DNA from: Chitinophagaceae bacterium
GTDB taxonomy: Bacteria > Bacteroidota > Bacteroidia > Chitinophagales > Chitinophagaceae
Length of the DNA stretch: 41,525 bases
Assembly (NCBI GenBank): GCA_025449645.1
Contig: JANWIY010000058.1
Span: 1 to 41,525, forward strand
Direction of reading: 5' to 3'
The notes under the pieces were generated by a model. That model had not been told where the DNA came from, did no database searches, and saw only the letters and a program-made list of their open reading frames with translations. Positions 23,528-31,448 of the stretch are shown here, piece by piece (the stretch's first letter is position 1; each line of letters opens with the position of its first letter). The translations under genes and the position numbers were made by a program.

Positions 23528-25022
23528 CGTTTTGATTATCGGCAGCGGCATGGGTGGCCTTGTCTGCGCAAATATTCTCAGCCGGGAAGGGTACCGCGTT
23601 TGCATGGTTGAAAAAAATAAACAGCTGGGAGGCTGTCTCCAGATTTTTGTTCGCAACAAAGTAATTTTTGATTCCGGAGTTCATTATCTCGGGGGACTCG
23701 ACAAGGGTCAGAACCTTTATCAAATCTTTAAGTGGCTGGGGCTGATGGACAAGCTTGAGTTGGAAAGAATGGATGTGGGCTTTGACCGCGTGTTATTGGA
23801 AGGCGATGATAAAATTTACGAAATATCCCAGGGATATGAATCTTTTATAAAAAACCTGACGCGCGATTTTCCGGAGGAGGGCAATGCGATCCGCAAATAT
23901 TGCAATACCATAAGAGAGATTTGTGACTATTTTCCCATGTACCGCTTGCAAACCGAAACCGGCGGAAAGGAAAAGCTGGAGGCCATGGGAATTTCTGCCA
24001 GAATTTTTATTGATCAGCTGACTCAAAATAAAAAACTGCGCGCCGTGCTGGCGGGTAATAACATGTTATATGCGGGTGCGGGAGAACAAACTCCTTTGTA
24101 CGTACATGCCCTGATCGTGAACAGTTATATGGAGAGTGCGTGGAGATGCGTTAATGGCGGATCAGGAATTACGAACTGCCTGGCCGCAAATATCCGGGCA
24201 AATGGATCCCTGATTCTTCGTAAAAGGGAAGCGAGCCAATTGATTGTTGAGGACGGATTGGTGAACCACGCGATATTAAAAGACGGAACCCGGATTACCG
24301 CAAAATATTTTGTTTCAAATACAAATCCTGTAAAAACATTCAGGATGACGGAAACCTCCCTGATCAGGCCGGTTACGCGAAAACGGCTGGAAAATATGAG
24401 GAATACCGTTTCTTCTTTTATTATCAATATTGTATTTAAGCCGGGCTGTTTCCCTTATGTTAAGCACAACTATTACTGGCTAAGGCCTGGATCGGAATGG
24501 AATATGGAAGCATATGACCAGGAGGAATGGCCTCTTGGATATGCAATATACATGGCGCCTCCTGCACGGAGCAGTGAATATGCCGACGGGATGACTATTT
24601 TTGCATATATGCGCTATGAAGAAGTTCTTCCCTGGGCCTCGAGTTTCAATACAGTAGCTTATCAACATCATCGCGGCCCTGAATATGATGAATTTAAGCG
24701 GATGAAAGCGGAGAAGCTGCTCGGTAAAGTGCAGGAAAAATTTCCAGGCATCAGGAACTGCATAAAGACCTATTATACATCTACGCCCTTGTCTTACAGG
24801 GACTATATAGGGAACGATGACGGAAATCTTTATGGAACGATAAAAGATTACCGCGACCCACTGGCCGCACTGTTGGCTCCGAAAACAAAGGTTCCGAATT
24901 TATTCCTTACCGGGCAAAGCCTGAACCTCCATGGAATTCTGGGAACAGCCATCAGCGGATTGATCACTGCTGCTGCCCTCATGGGCAGGAATGATTTCAT
25001 TGAAAAAATTAGAAATGCCTGA
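23514..25022 (+). CDS. Phytoene-desaturase-like FAD-dependent oxidoreductase
   Basis: This 502-aa flavoprotein begins with an FAD-binding Rossmann motif (VLIIGSGMGGLVCANIL, ending in the E of VEKNKQLGG) and has the C-terminal family segment FLTGQSLNLHGILGTAISG. It resembles the phytoene desaturase/CrtI and all-trans-retinol saturase group. No carotenoid gene (crtB, crtE) is near, so a role in the surrounding lipid pathway is more likely than carotenoid desaturation. It overlaps both neighbours (14 bp upstream; 8 bp downstream using ATG 25015). It could oxidise the polyene or aromatise the resorcinol ring; the exact reaction cannot be told from sequence. Confidence 0.85.
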   Translation: MKKFDVLIIGSGMGGLVCANILSREGYRVCMVEKNKQLGGCLQIFVRNKVIFDSGVHYLGGLDKGQNLYQIFKWLGLMDKLELERMDVGFDRVLLEGDDKIYEISQGYESFIKNLTRDFPEEGNAIRKYCNTIREICDYFPMYRLQTETGGKEKLEAMGISARIFIDQLTQNKKLRAVLAGNNMLYAGAGEQTPLYVHALIVNSYMESAWRCVNGGSGITNCLAANIRANGSLILRKREASQLIVEDGLVNHAILKDGTRITAKYFVSNTNPVKTFRMTETSLIRPVTRKRLENMRNTVSSFIINIVFKPGCFPYVKHNYYWLRPGSEWNMEAYDQEEWPLGYAIYMAPPARSSEYADGMTIFAYMRYEEVLPWASSFNTVAYQHHRGPEYDEFKRMKAEKLLGKVQEKFPGIRNCIKTYYTSTPLSYRDYIGNDDGNLYGTIKDYRDPLAALLAPKTKVPNLFLTGQSLNLHGILGTAISGLITAAALMGRNDFIEKIRNA

Positions 25023-26676
25023 CAAAAGGAAATTGCGCAGACGATTTTTGCGGACATTGGGAGTTCTTCTACTCCTGATCCTGATCGTGATAGTATATAT
25101 CCTTATCGTTTCCAAGACCAATCCACCTGAAATAGCAGATCGTACTGCCTTAGGCTGGCAGCGGACTGAAAAATCAACAGGCTTTTATACATTGAAAAAC
25201 AACTGGTTCAGGAAAAGCGAATCGGGGTTGTTTGAATTATACGTGGAAGGTCATCCTTACGAGCGGGGAGTGGCAAATGGCAAATTAACGAAAGAACTGC
25301 TCCAGAAACAGGAAGAATATTTTAACGACCAGATTAACCGGATGATTCCCTCAAAATTCTATCTGCACTTTCTCAAATATTTCGTCGGCTGGTTTAACCG
25401 CGACCTGCACAAATTTGTATTGCCGGAGTACAAAGAGGAAATTTACGGCATCTCGGCTTCTGCTTCAGATAAATATGACTATGTCGGCAGCAAGTATCAG
25501 CGTATGCTAAATTATCATGCTGCACATGATATTGGCCATGCTTTGCAGAACCTGGCGCTTGTGGGTTGTACTTCCTTTGGCACCTGGGGCAGCAAGTCAG
25601 CAGACGGCAACATGATCATAGGAAGGAATTTTGATTTTTATGTCGGAGATCATTTCTCTGAAAATAAAATTGTCGCTTTTGTAAATCCCTCCGAAGGGCA
25701 TAAATTCATGTCCGTTACCTGGGGTGGCTTTATTGGCGTGGTATCCGGGATGAACGATAAAGGTCTTACGGTGACGATCAATGCTGCAAAATCCAGTATC
25801 CCTACAGGTTCAGCAACGCCTGTGTCTCTTGTAGCCCGGGAGATCCTGCAATACGCACAGAATATTTCAGAAGCGATCGCTATCGCACGGAAACGGAAAA
25901 TGTTCGTATCCGAGTCCTTTCTTGTGGGTTCTGCGGAGGACGGAAAAGCCGTGATCATAGAGAAAACCCCGGATTCTATGTCCGTATACGATCCGGAAAA
26001 AAATTATATTATCTGTGCCAATCATTTTCAGAGCAGCGGTTTGGTTCAATTGAAATCAAACCAGTTGCAGATCAGGGAAAGTGCGTCTGAATACCGCTAT
26101 CAACGATTAGAGGAACTGCTGGATTCCACAAAAGAAAATACAGTGGCAAGAACGGTGGCTATTCTGCGGGACCGCCGGGGCATACATAATGAAGAAATCG
26201 GTATCGGAAATGAAAAAGCAATTGATCAGCTCATCGGGCACCATTCCATTGTATTCGAGCCGAAAAAAGGCCTGGTCTGGGTCTCTACGGCGCCATGGCA
26301 ATTGGGCAAATATGTTTGTTATGAACTGAAAAAGGTTTTTGCCAGGGCAGGAATGAAAACCGACCAGGAAGTTTCAGACAGCAGCCTGGATGTTCCGGCG
26401 GACCCGTTCCTGCTAACCCCGCAATTCCGGGATTTTCTCCGGTTCCGCAAATTCAAAGAAGCAATTATTGACGGAGATATGGTAGACCCGGATAGCCTGA
26501 TTGCAAGCAATCCGGATTTTTACCAATCGTACGAATTGGCAGGTAATGAATATTTCAAAAGAAAAGACTATCCCAGGGCTGCTGCTTATTACCGGCAGGC
26601 ACTGACAAAAGTTGTGGCAACGAAGGGAGAAGAAGATTATATTCGGAAACAAATCAAAAAAGCGGAAGAAAAATAA
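25015..26676 (+). CDS. Membrane-anchored C45-family autoproteolytic acyltransferase/hydrolase
   Basis: This is a 553-aa protein with an N-terminal signal anchor (about residues 8-32, FLRTLGVLLLLILIVIVYIL). It is followed by an NTN-hydrolase domain related to acyl-CoA:6-aminopenicillanate acyltransferase. The likely self-cleavage nucleophile is C185 in LVGCTSFGTW, followed by the NMIIGRNFDFY motif. A C-terminal tail (about 495-553) looks like a single TPR hairpin (NEYFKRKDYPRAAAYYRQA). I prefer ATG 25015, giving an 8-bp overlap with the flavoprotein; ATG 24991 is also in frame. The domain would face the periplasm. C45 proteins recur in flexirubin-type loci and may make or break an amide or ester bond in the product; that is inference. 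Confidence 0.82.
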   Translation: MPDKRKLRRRFLRTLGVLLLLILIVIVYILIVSKTNPPEIADRTALGWQRTEKSTGFYTLKNNWFRKSESGLFELYVEGHPYERGVANGKLTKELLQKQEEYFNDQINRMIPSKFYLHFLKYFVGWFNRDLHKFVLPEYKEEIYGISASASDKYDYVGSKYQRMLNYHAAHDIGHALQNLALVGCTSFGTWGSKSADGNMIIGRNFDFYVGDHFSENKIVAFVNPSEGHKFMSVTWGGFIGVVSGMNDKGLTVTINAAKSSIPTGSATPVSLVAREILQYAQNISEAIAIARKRKMFVSESFLVGSAEDGKAVIIEKTPDSMSVYDPEKNYIICANHFQSSGLVQLKSNQLQIRESASEYRYQRLEELLDSTKENTVARTVAILRDRRGIHNEEIGIGNEKAIDQLIGHHSIVFEPKKGLVWVSTAPWQLGKYVCYELKKVFARAGMKTDQEVSDSSLDVPADPFLLTPQFRDFLRFRKFKEAIIDGDMVDPDSLIASNPDFYQSYELAGNEYFKRKDYPRAAAYYRQALTKVVATKGEEDYIRKQIKKAEEK

Positions 26677-26685
26677 ATTATAACG

Positions 26686-27060
26686 ATGATCATCGGAACC
26701 GGAATTGATATGATTGAAGTGGAACGGGTTGCGGCCCTCGTTACGCGGGATACAGGATTTCGGGAAATGGTATTTTCCATTAGGGAGATCGAATATTGCG
26801 AATCCAAAGCGGATCCGTTTCAGCATTATTCGGCCAGATTTGCAGCCAAGGAAGCATTTCTGAAAGCCATCGGCAGTGGATGGGACAGCGGATTAACGCT
26901 GAATGAAATTGAAATTGTAAATGAAAAAAATGGAAGACCGCTGGTCCGGATTTCCGGCAATACCGAAATAATACTGGCTCCTCTGAAGATCCGCGCCGTT
27001 CATGTTTCCCTTTCGCATTTAAAATCCTATGCAAGCGCCGTAGTCATTCTTGAATCATGA
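26686..27060 (+). CDS. acpS: Holo-[acyl-carrier-protein] synthase (AcpS-type phosphopantetheinyl transferase)
   Basis: This 124-aa enzyme transfers 4'-phosphopantetheine from CoA to the serine of an ACP. The two metal-binding signatures are intact: GIDMIEVERV with D8, and RFAAKEAFLKAIG with E56. The length is normal for AcpS. In this position it most likely primes the cluster's own ACP (34483-34752, S45) and may be a second copy beside a housekeeping AcpS elsewhere. It is 9 bp after the C45 gene and its last 4 bp (ATGA) overlap the ligase start, a classic translational coupling. Confidence 0.92.
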   Translation: MIIGTGIDMIEVERVAALVTRDTGFREMVFSIREIEYCESKADPFQHYSARFAAKEAFLKAIGSGWDSGLTLNEIEIVNEKNGRPLVRISGNTEIILAPLKIRAVHVSLSHLKSYASAVVILES

Positions 27061-28364
27061 ATAAGGAACTCCATATAGAATATATGAATCCGGAGGGTAT
27101 CCGCAGGCTGCAGGAAAAAAAATTACAGGAACTGGTACTTTACCTTAACACTCATTCTCCCTATTACAAAAAAATATTCCGGTCATCCGGGATCGATCCA
27201 GGCCGGATTGTTCATCTGGATGATCTTCACCTATTACCGACGACAGCTAAAGAAGACCTGCAGGAAAATAATGATGATTTCCTTTGCGTCCCGCGCAGCA
27301 AAGTAATAGAGTATACATCCACTTCCGGCACGCTGGGCTTGCCGGTCACCATTGCATTGACGGAAAATGACCTGCAAAGACTTGCCTATAATGAATACAG
27401 TTCCTTTAGTTGCGCAGACGGATCTGCGGAGGACATTTATCAGCTGATGCTTACGCTTGACCGGCAGTTTATGGCTGGAATGGCTTACTATTCAGGTATA
27501 CGTAAACTCGGGGCTGGCATCATACGACTAGGACCGGGCGTACCCTCATTGCAATGGGAAACCATACTGCGGCTCCGGCCGACGGCCATTGTGGCTGTTC
27601 CATCCTTCATCCTTAAGTTGATACAATATGCTTCGGAACATAATATCGAACCCAATGCGTCCTCTGTTAAAAAAGCTATTTGTATAGGTGAGAATATCCG
27701 GCAGGCTGACTTTTCCTTAAATGTTTTGGGAAAGAGGATCAAGGAAAAATGGAATATCAGGCTTTACTCAACCTATGCATCCACGGAAATGCAAACGGCT
27801 TTTACAGAATGTGCGGAAGGCAGGGGCGGACACCAGCAAACAGAACTTGTCATTGTGGAACTGCTGGATGAGGCGGACCATCCCGTAAAAGACGGTAAAC
27901 CCGGTGAGGTTACAATCAGCACCCTGGGGGTGGAAGGCATGCCCCTGTTAAGGTATAAAACGGGAGATGTTTGTGTGGCTCACAGCGAACGCTGCATTTG
28001 CGGACGGTATTCCAGACGTTTGTCTCCCGTCATCGGCAGAAAAAAACAAATGATTAAATTTAAAGGGACCACGCTATTTGCGCCCGCTCTATACGATCTG
28101 CTGAATGGCATGGATGATATTGTGGATTTTGTGGCTGAAGTTCATTCAAATGAAATGGGAACAGACGAAGTGCTGCTGCACCTGCTTCCGGTTTATCAAT
28201 CGGAGGAAACAGACCATCGGATCCGCGCTTATTTGCAGGCCAGGCTCCGGGTGACGCCACATATACGCTATGTAAATGCAGAACAACTCCAGGAATTACA
28301 ATTTCCGGTAGCGGGGCGCAAAGCTTTGAAATTTATTGACAAACGAATCAATCAGGGCGGGTAA
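27057..28364 (+). CDS. AMP-dependent ligase, phenylacetate-CoA ligase-like
   Basis: This 435-aa adenylate-forming enzyme is of the PaaK type. The ATP-binding loop is YTSTSGTLGLP at 86-96, the adenylate motif is STYASTEMQ, and the C-terminal RYKTGDVC and PVIGRKKQMIKF segments are present. In aryl-polyene and flexirubin pathways such ligases activate an aromatic acid and load it on an ACP. Here no ammonia-lyase that would make a cinnamate starter is present in the window, so the acid it activates is open. It shares ATGA with acpS. A CoA-product ligase cannot be excluded from sequence. Confidence 0.87.
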   Translation: MNKELHIEYMNPEGIRRLQEKKLQELVLYLNTHSPYYKKIFRSSGIDPGRIVHLDDLHLLPTTAKEDLQENNDDFLCVPRSKVIEYTSTSGTLGLPVTIALTENDLQRLAYNEYSSFSCADGSAEDIYQLMLTLDRQFMAGMAYYSGIRKLGAGIIRLGPGVPSLQWETILRLRPTAIVAVPSFILKLIQYASEHNIEPNASSVKKAICIGENIRQADFSLNVLGKRIKEKWNIRLYSTYASTEMQTAFTECAEGRGGHQQTELVIVELLDEADHPVKDGKPGEVTISTLGVEGMPLLRYKTGDVCVAHSERCICGRYSRRLSPVIGRKKQMIKFKGTTLFAPALYDLLNGMDDIVDFVAEVHSNEMGTDEVLLHLLPVYQSEETDHRIRAYLQARLRVTPHIRYVNAEQLQELQFPVAGRKALKFIDKRINQGG

Positions 28365-28380
28365 TGGCACGACTTTTCGT
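28365..28380 (+). promoter_or_regulatory. Possible sigma-54-like element before the lipoprotein gene
   Basis: TGGCACG at 28365-28371 is an exact -24 box, but the -12 bases read TTCGT rather than TTGCT. It overlaps a small stem (CACGA/TCGTG) and would start transcription about 14 bp before ATG 28405. It lies in the second longest gap of the cluster. Treat it as a weak candidate for an internal promoter. Confidence 0.25.
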
Positions 28381-28404
28381 GATTTATATTGAAATAATTT
28401 TCGT

Positions 28405-28887
28405 ATGAAATACTTGTTCGGTGGATGGGCACTCCTGGCTATCATAACTTCCTGCTTTGGTCGTTCCGATGCCTCCATTAACAGGCCTACCTATTACCAG
28501 GCGATGCAACAGGATAAAAAGGACCTGGTTAACCAGGAATTGAAGACGCTTAAAGCCGAACCGCTATCAGCAAGGCAGGCATTCGAAGGTGCCCTGATCA
28601 TGAAAAAAGCGGGCCTGGGCGGGAATCCGGTCCAGAAATTGAATTTATTCAAGCAGGGGCATAACGAGCTGGAGGCAGCGATCAAAAAGGATCCTAAAAA
28701 TGTGGAGTTTCGGTTTCTTCGTCTGATAATCCAGGAAAATGCTCCTCGAATGCTGGGTTATAAAGATCAACTTACCACAGACAGTGAATATATTAAGAAA
28801 TCTTATAAAACACTACCCGATGAAGTTCAACGGGCCATTGAAGATTACAGCAAAAAATCGAAGATTTTAAAGCTCCAGGTTTCTTAA
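28405..28887 (+). CDS. Putative lipoprotein of the flexirubin-type locus, 160 aa
   Basis: I do not recognise a named domain. The N-terminus is a short signal peptide ending in ALLAIITSC, a lipobox-like site with the cysteine at residue 17, so the protein is probably a periplasm-facing lipoprotein. The mature part is mostly helical and charged, with a TPR-like feel (EGALIMKKAGLGGNPVQ, then NELEAAIKKDPKNVEFRF). It is 40 bp after the ligase and 13 bp before darA, so it is embedded in the operon. A role in product transport or in scaffolding the enzymes is plausible but unproven. Confidence 0.72.
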   Translation: MKYLFGGWALLAIITSCFGRSDASINRPTYYQAMQQDKKDLVNQELKTLKAEPLSARQAFEGALIMKKAGLGGNPVQKLNLFKQGHNELEAAIKKDPKNVEFRFLRLIIQENAPRMLGYKDQLTTDSEYIKKSYKTLPDEVQRAIEDYSKKSKILKLQVS

Positions 28888-28900
28888 CTTCGGCCCCAGA

Positions 28901-29800
28901 ATGGGCAAAAAAGTATTAGCGGTATTCTATACCCAATCCGGCCAGTTATCAGATATTATAGATCATTTCACCCAGCCGCTGGTAGATTCGGGCGCAACAG
29001 TGGAAAAACTGCGCCTTTATCCCGCTGCGCCATATCCTTTTCCCTGGACGGGTAAGGCTTTTTTTGCAGTTATGCCGGATTGTGTAAACCAGATTCCGGG
29101 TCCGCTTGAGACATTTTCCATTAAGGAAGAATCTTATGATCTGATTATACTGGGTTACCAGGCATGGTTTCTTTCGCCAAGCATTCCGGCCAACAGCCTG
29201 ATGAATCATCCTCAGTTTAAAGCGGTGGCACGAAATACGCCCATGATTACGATCACCGGTGCAAGGAATATGTGGATAAGTGCTATGGAAAAGATTAAGC
29301 CGACCCTAAGGGGGCTGGGTGCTAAATTAGTAGGCAATATCGCCCTGGTGGACAGGCATCACAATTTGATTAGTTTCGTTACAATATTCCATTGGATGTT
29401 TAATGGAAAGAAAGACCGTTATTTGAATATTTTCCCCATTCCCGGAGTGTCTGCAGAGGATATTTCAAATACAAATGTGTTTGGCGAAGCAGTCGTGCCG
29501 CACCTGCAAAGTGGTAACTGGCAAGGGTTACAGGAAGAACTTGTGGATCTTGGTGCGGTGGTGATCAAGTATCCGCTGATGTTTATCGAGTCCAAGGCAA
29601 GAAAAATTTTTAAGGTTTGGGCAGGCATTATTTCGAAACGCAAAAAAAGAACTGGCTGGCTTGTTGCATTCAAATATTATCTTTTAATTGCGCTATTTAT
29701 AGCTGCCCCGATAATCCTAACTGTTGACGCGATTTTTTTTAAACCATTTTTATCCGGGCGAATAAAAAGGCAAAAACAATATTATTCAGGAGTGAATTAA
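28901..29800 (+). CDS. darA: Dialkylresorcinol condensing enzyme DarA
   Basis: This 299-aa protein matches the DarA family, which with DarB joins two fatty-acid-derived chains into a cyclohexanedione/dialkylresorcinol ring. The N-terminus (VLAVFYTQSGQLSDIIDHF) has a flavodoxin-like phosphate-loop pattern; the central ITGARNMWISAMEK and the C-terminal membrane helix (YYLLIALFIAAPIIL, about 257-275) also fit. It is directly followed by the DarB-type ketosynthase after 13 bp, the usual gene order. The membrane helix places the reaction at the inner membrane. The assignment rests on recalled family features and gene context, not on an alignment. Confidence 0.82.
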   Translation: MGKKVLAVFYTQSGQLSDIIDHFTQPLVDSGATVEKLRLYPAAPYPFPWTGKAFFAVMPDCVNQIPGPLETFSIKEESYDLIILGYQAWFLSPSIPANSLMNHPQFKAVARNTPMITITGARNMWISAMEKIKPTLRGLGAKLVGNIALVDRHHNLISFVTIFHWMFNGKKDRYLNIFPIPGVSAEDISNTNVFGEAVVPHLQSGNWQGLQEELVDLGAVVIKYPLMFIESKARKIFKVWAGIISKRKKRTGWLVAFKYYLLIALFIAAPIILTVDAIFFKPFLSGRIKRQKQYYSGVN

Positions 29801-29813
29801 TCCGGTTTTGAAA

Positions 29814-30962
29814 ATGGAGTTTAACGAGGTATATATTACAAAAACAGCAACTTACTTTCCAAACGAGCCCGTGTCGAATGAGGAAATGGAAGAATACCTG
29901 GGGCTTATCAATCAAAGCCCCTCAAAGTCAAAAAGGATTGTTCTCCGCAATAACGGGATCAAGAGAAGATTTTACGCACTTACACGCGGTGGGATACCCA
30001 CCCATACGAATGCGGAAATGACGGCTCATACCATCCGGAAAATGCTGGATAATGATCCGGAAAAAATAAAATCTATCGAGTTGCTGGCTTGCGGCACTTC
30101 TTCCCCCGATCAGATGATGCCATCCCACGCCGTAATGGTCCATGGGGAATTGCCGGAATCCCGATCCATTGAAGTCGTTTCCCCTTCAGGCGTTTGCTGC
30201 GCCGGCATGCATGCGCTGAAATATGCCTATATGGCCATCAGGATTGGTGATGTTCATAATGCCGTAGCCGCTGGATCCGAACGGCTTTCTGCTGTACTTA
30301 AATCCGAGGTATTTGAGGATGAAGCACAGATACTCAAAGAATTGGAAGCAAATCCTTATATCGGGTTTGAAAAAGAATTTTTAAGGTGGATGTTATCGGA
30401 CGGGGCTGCGTGCTTTCAACTGTCGGATAAGAAAAATGAAACGGGTTTAAGCCTTAGAATCGAATGGATAGAGGGAATTTCATATGCGAATATAAAGGAG
30501 CCTTGCATGTATATGGGCGGGGATAAAATGGAAAATGGAAAGTTGAAAAGTTATCTTGATTTTAGCCCGGAGGAGCAAAGGGCCCGTTCCATTATGAGCA
30601 TCAAGCAGGATGTAAAATTACTCAGCGAAAATATTGTTCCACTTGGCGGACTCATGCTTAGCCGTCTTTTTAAAGAAAAGAACCTGGATCCGGCAGATGT
30701 GGACTATTTTCTTCCGCATATGTCCAGCGACTTCTTTCGTGATAAAATCTTCAACCAGCTGATCGCGAACGGAACGCCCATCCCTTATGAAAAATGGGTC
30801 GTCAATCTGCCTACTGTAGGCAATGTCGGAGCCGCATCGGTCTATTTTATGGTTGATGAAGTATTTCAAAATCCCAACCTGAAAAAGGGTCAGAAAATCC
30901 TGCTGCTTGTTCCAGAAAGCTCGAGGTTTTCATATATGTATGCGCTACTTACTGTCTGCTGA
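29814..30962 (+). CDS. darB: DarB-type beta-ketoacyl-ACP synthase III
   Basis: This 382-aa thiolase-fold condensing enzyme has the FabH-type triad: C129 (GVCCAGMHAL), H302 (FLPHMSSDFF) and N337 (VGNVGAAS). DarB condenses a 3-oxoacyl thioester with a second acyl chain to start ring formation together with DarA. The ATG at 29814 (MEFNEVYI) is preferred to the TTG at 29808 two codons upstream. It follows darA by 13 bp and is itself followed by a 78-bp gap with heptamer repeats, where a new mRNA segment may start or end. Ordinary FabH is the alternative, but pairing with darA and the divergent sequence favour DarB. Confidence 0.85.
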   Translation: MEFNEVYITKTATYFPNEPVSNEEMEEYLGLINQSPSKSKRIVLRNNGIKRRFYALTRGGIPTHTNAEMTAHTIRKMLDNDPEKIKSIELLACGTSSPDQMMPSHAVMVHGELPESRSIEVVSPSGVCCAGMHALKYAYMAIRIGDVHNAVAAGSERLSAVLKSEVFEDEAQILKELEANPYIGFEKEFLRWMLSDGAACFQLSDKKNETGLSLRIEWIEGISYANIKEPCMYMGGDKMENGKLKSYLDFSPEEQRARSIMSIKQDVKLLSENIVPLGGLMLSRLFKEKNLDPADVDYFLPHMSSDFFRDKIFNQLIANGTPIPYEKWVVNLPTVGNVGAASVYFMVDEVFQNPNLKKGQKILLLVPESSRFSYMYALLTVC

Positions 30963-30964
30963 GA

Positions 30965-31027
30965 ATTGTTGATGGTTGATGGCTCCCATATTGAACATTA
31001 CGCATAAATTTAGGCTCCATCAACAAT
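30965..31027. repeat. GTTGATG/CATCAAC heptamer inverted repeat inside the operon
   Basis: GTTGATG occurs twice at 30968-30981, and its complement CATCAAC at 31018-31024. The flanks extend the pairing to ATTGTTGATGG (30965-30975) with CCATCAACAAT (31017-31027), an 11-bp stem around a loop of about 41 nt. It is the same heptamer as at 18247-18267 and 18384-18411, so one repeat family occupies both larger gaps bordering this gene set. Confidence 0.8.
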
Positions 31028-31040
31028 AATTATTTAGCTG

Positions 31041-31448
31041 ATGAAAAAAAACGAAATCCCCCAGGACCCGAGTGCCCTGGCAAAAATTACCAAAGAAATT
31101 TGCTATGCGGTCGACGAAACCGGCAAGTATGGTACCGAATTAAGCAATGGATGGGAGGTAAAAGTCTCCGCACTTGACAAGGCATGGCAGGATGTTGAAC
31201 AAAGAATAGCAGCAGCCAGGCAGCGTGTTTTGGATAAAGAAGCCAGTCCGATTTTATTTTTTATGGAACTGCATGTTATGGATATACCTATTGTTGCTGC
31301 TTACACAGGATTCTGGATATGGCAGGTGAAAAAACACCTGAAACCTGCAGTCTTTCATAAACTTTCTGAGGCCCGCCTGCAGAAATATGCTGATCTTTTC
31401 GAAGTCAGCATACAGGAACTAAAAACCATGAAAGCACATGAAACTTGA
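31041..31448 (+). CDS. Conserved-context hypothetical protein, 135 aa
   Basis: I do not recognise a named family. The protein is soluble-looking: a conserved-looking N-terminal stretch (EICYAVDETGKYGTEL), a coiled central helix (QRIAAARQRVLDKEAS), then a hydrophobic segment (VMDIPIVAAYTGFWIWQ) that might pack against the membrane, and a helical tail (KYADLFEVSIQELKTM). The start ATG 31041 lies 17 bp beyond the heptamer repeat. It overlaps the BtrH-like gene by 11 bp, implying coupled translation and perhaps a complex. It probably belongs to the product pathway; its biochemical role is unknown. Confidence 0.7.
   Translation: MKKNEIPQDPSALAKITKEICYAVDETGKYGTELSNGWEVKVSALDKAWQDVEQRIAAARQRVLDKEASPILFFMELHVMDIPIVAAYTGFWIWQVKKHLKPAVFHKLSEARLQKYADLFEVSIQELKTMKAHET

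Noticed and set aside
29226-29241. TGGCACG with GC at the -12 position
   Set aside because: Intragenic in darA, the -12 context is poor (ACGCC) and no downstream gene start fits.
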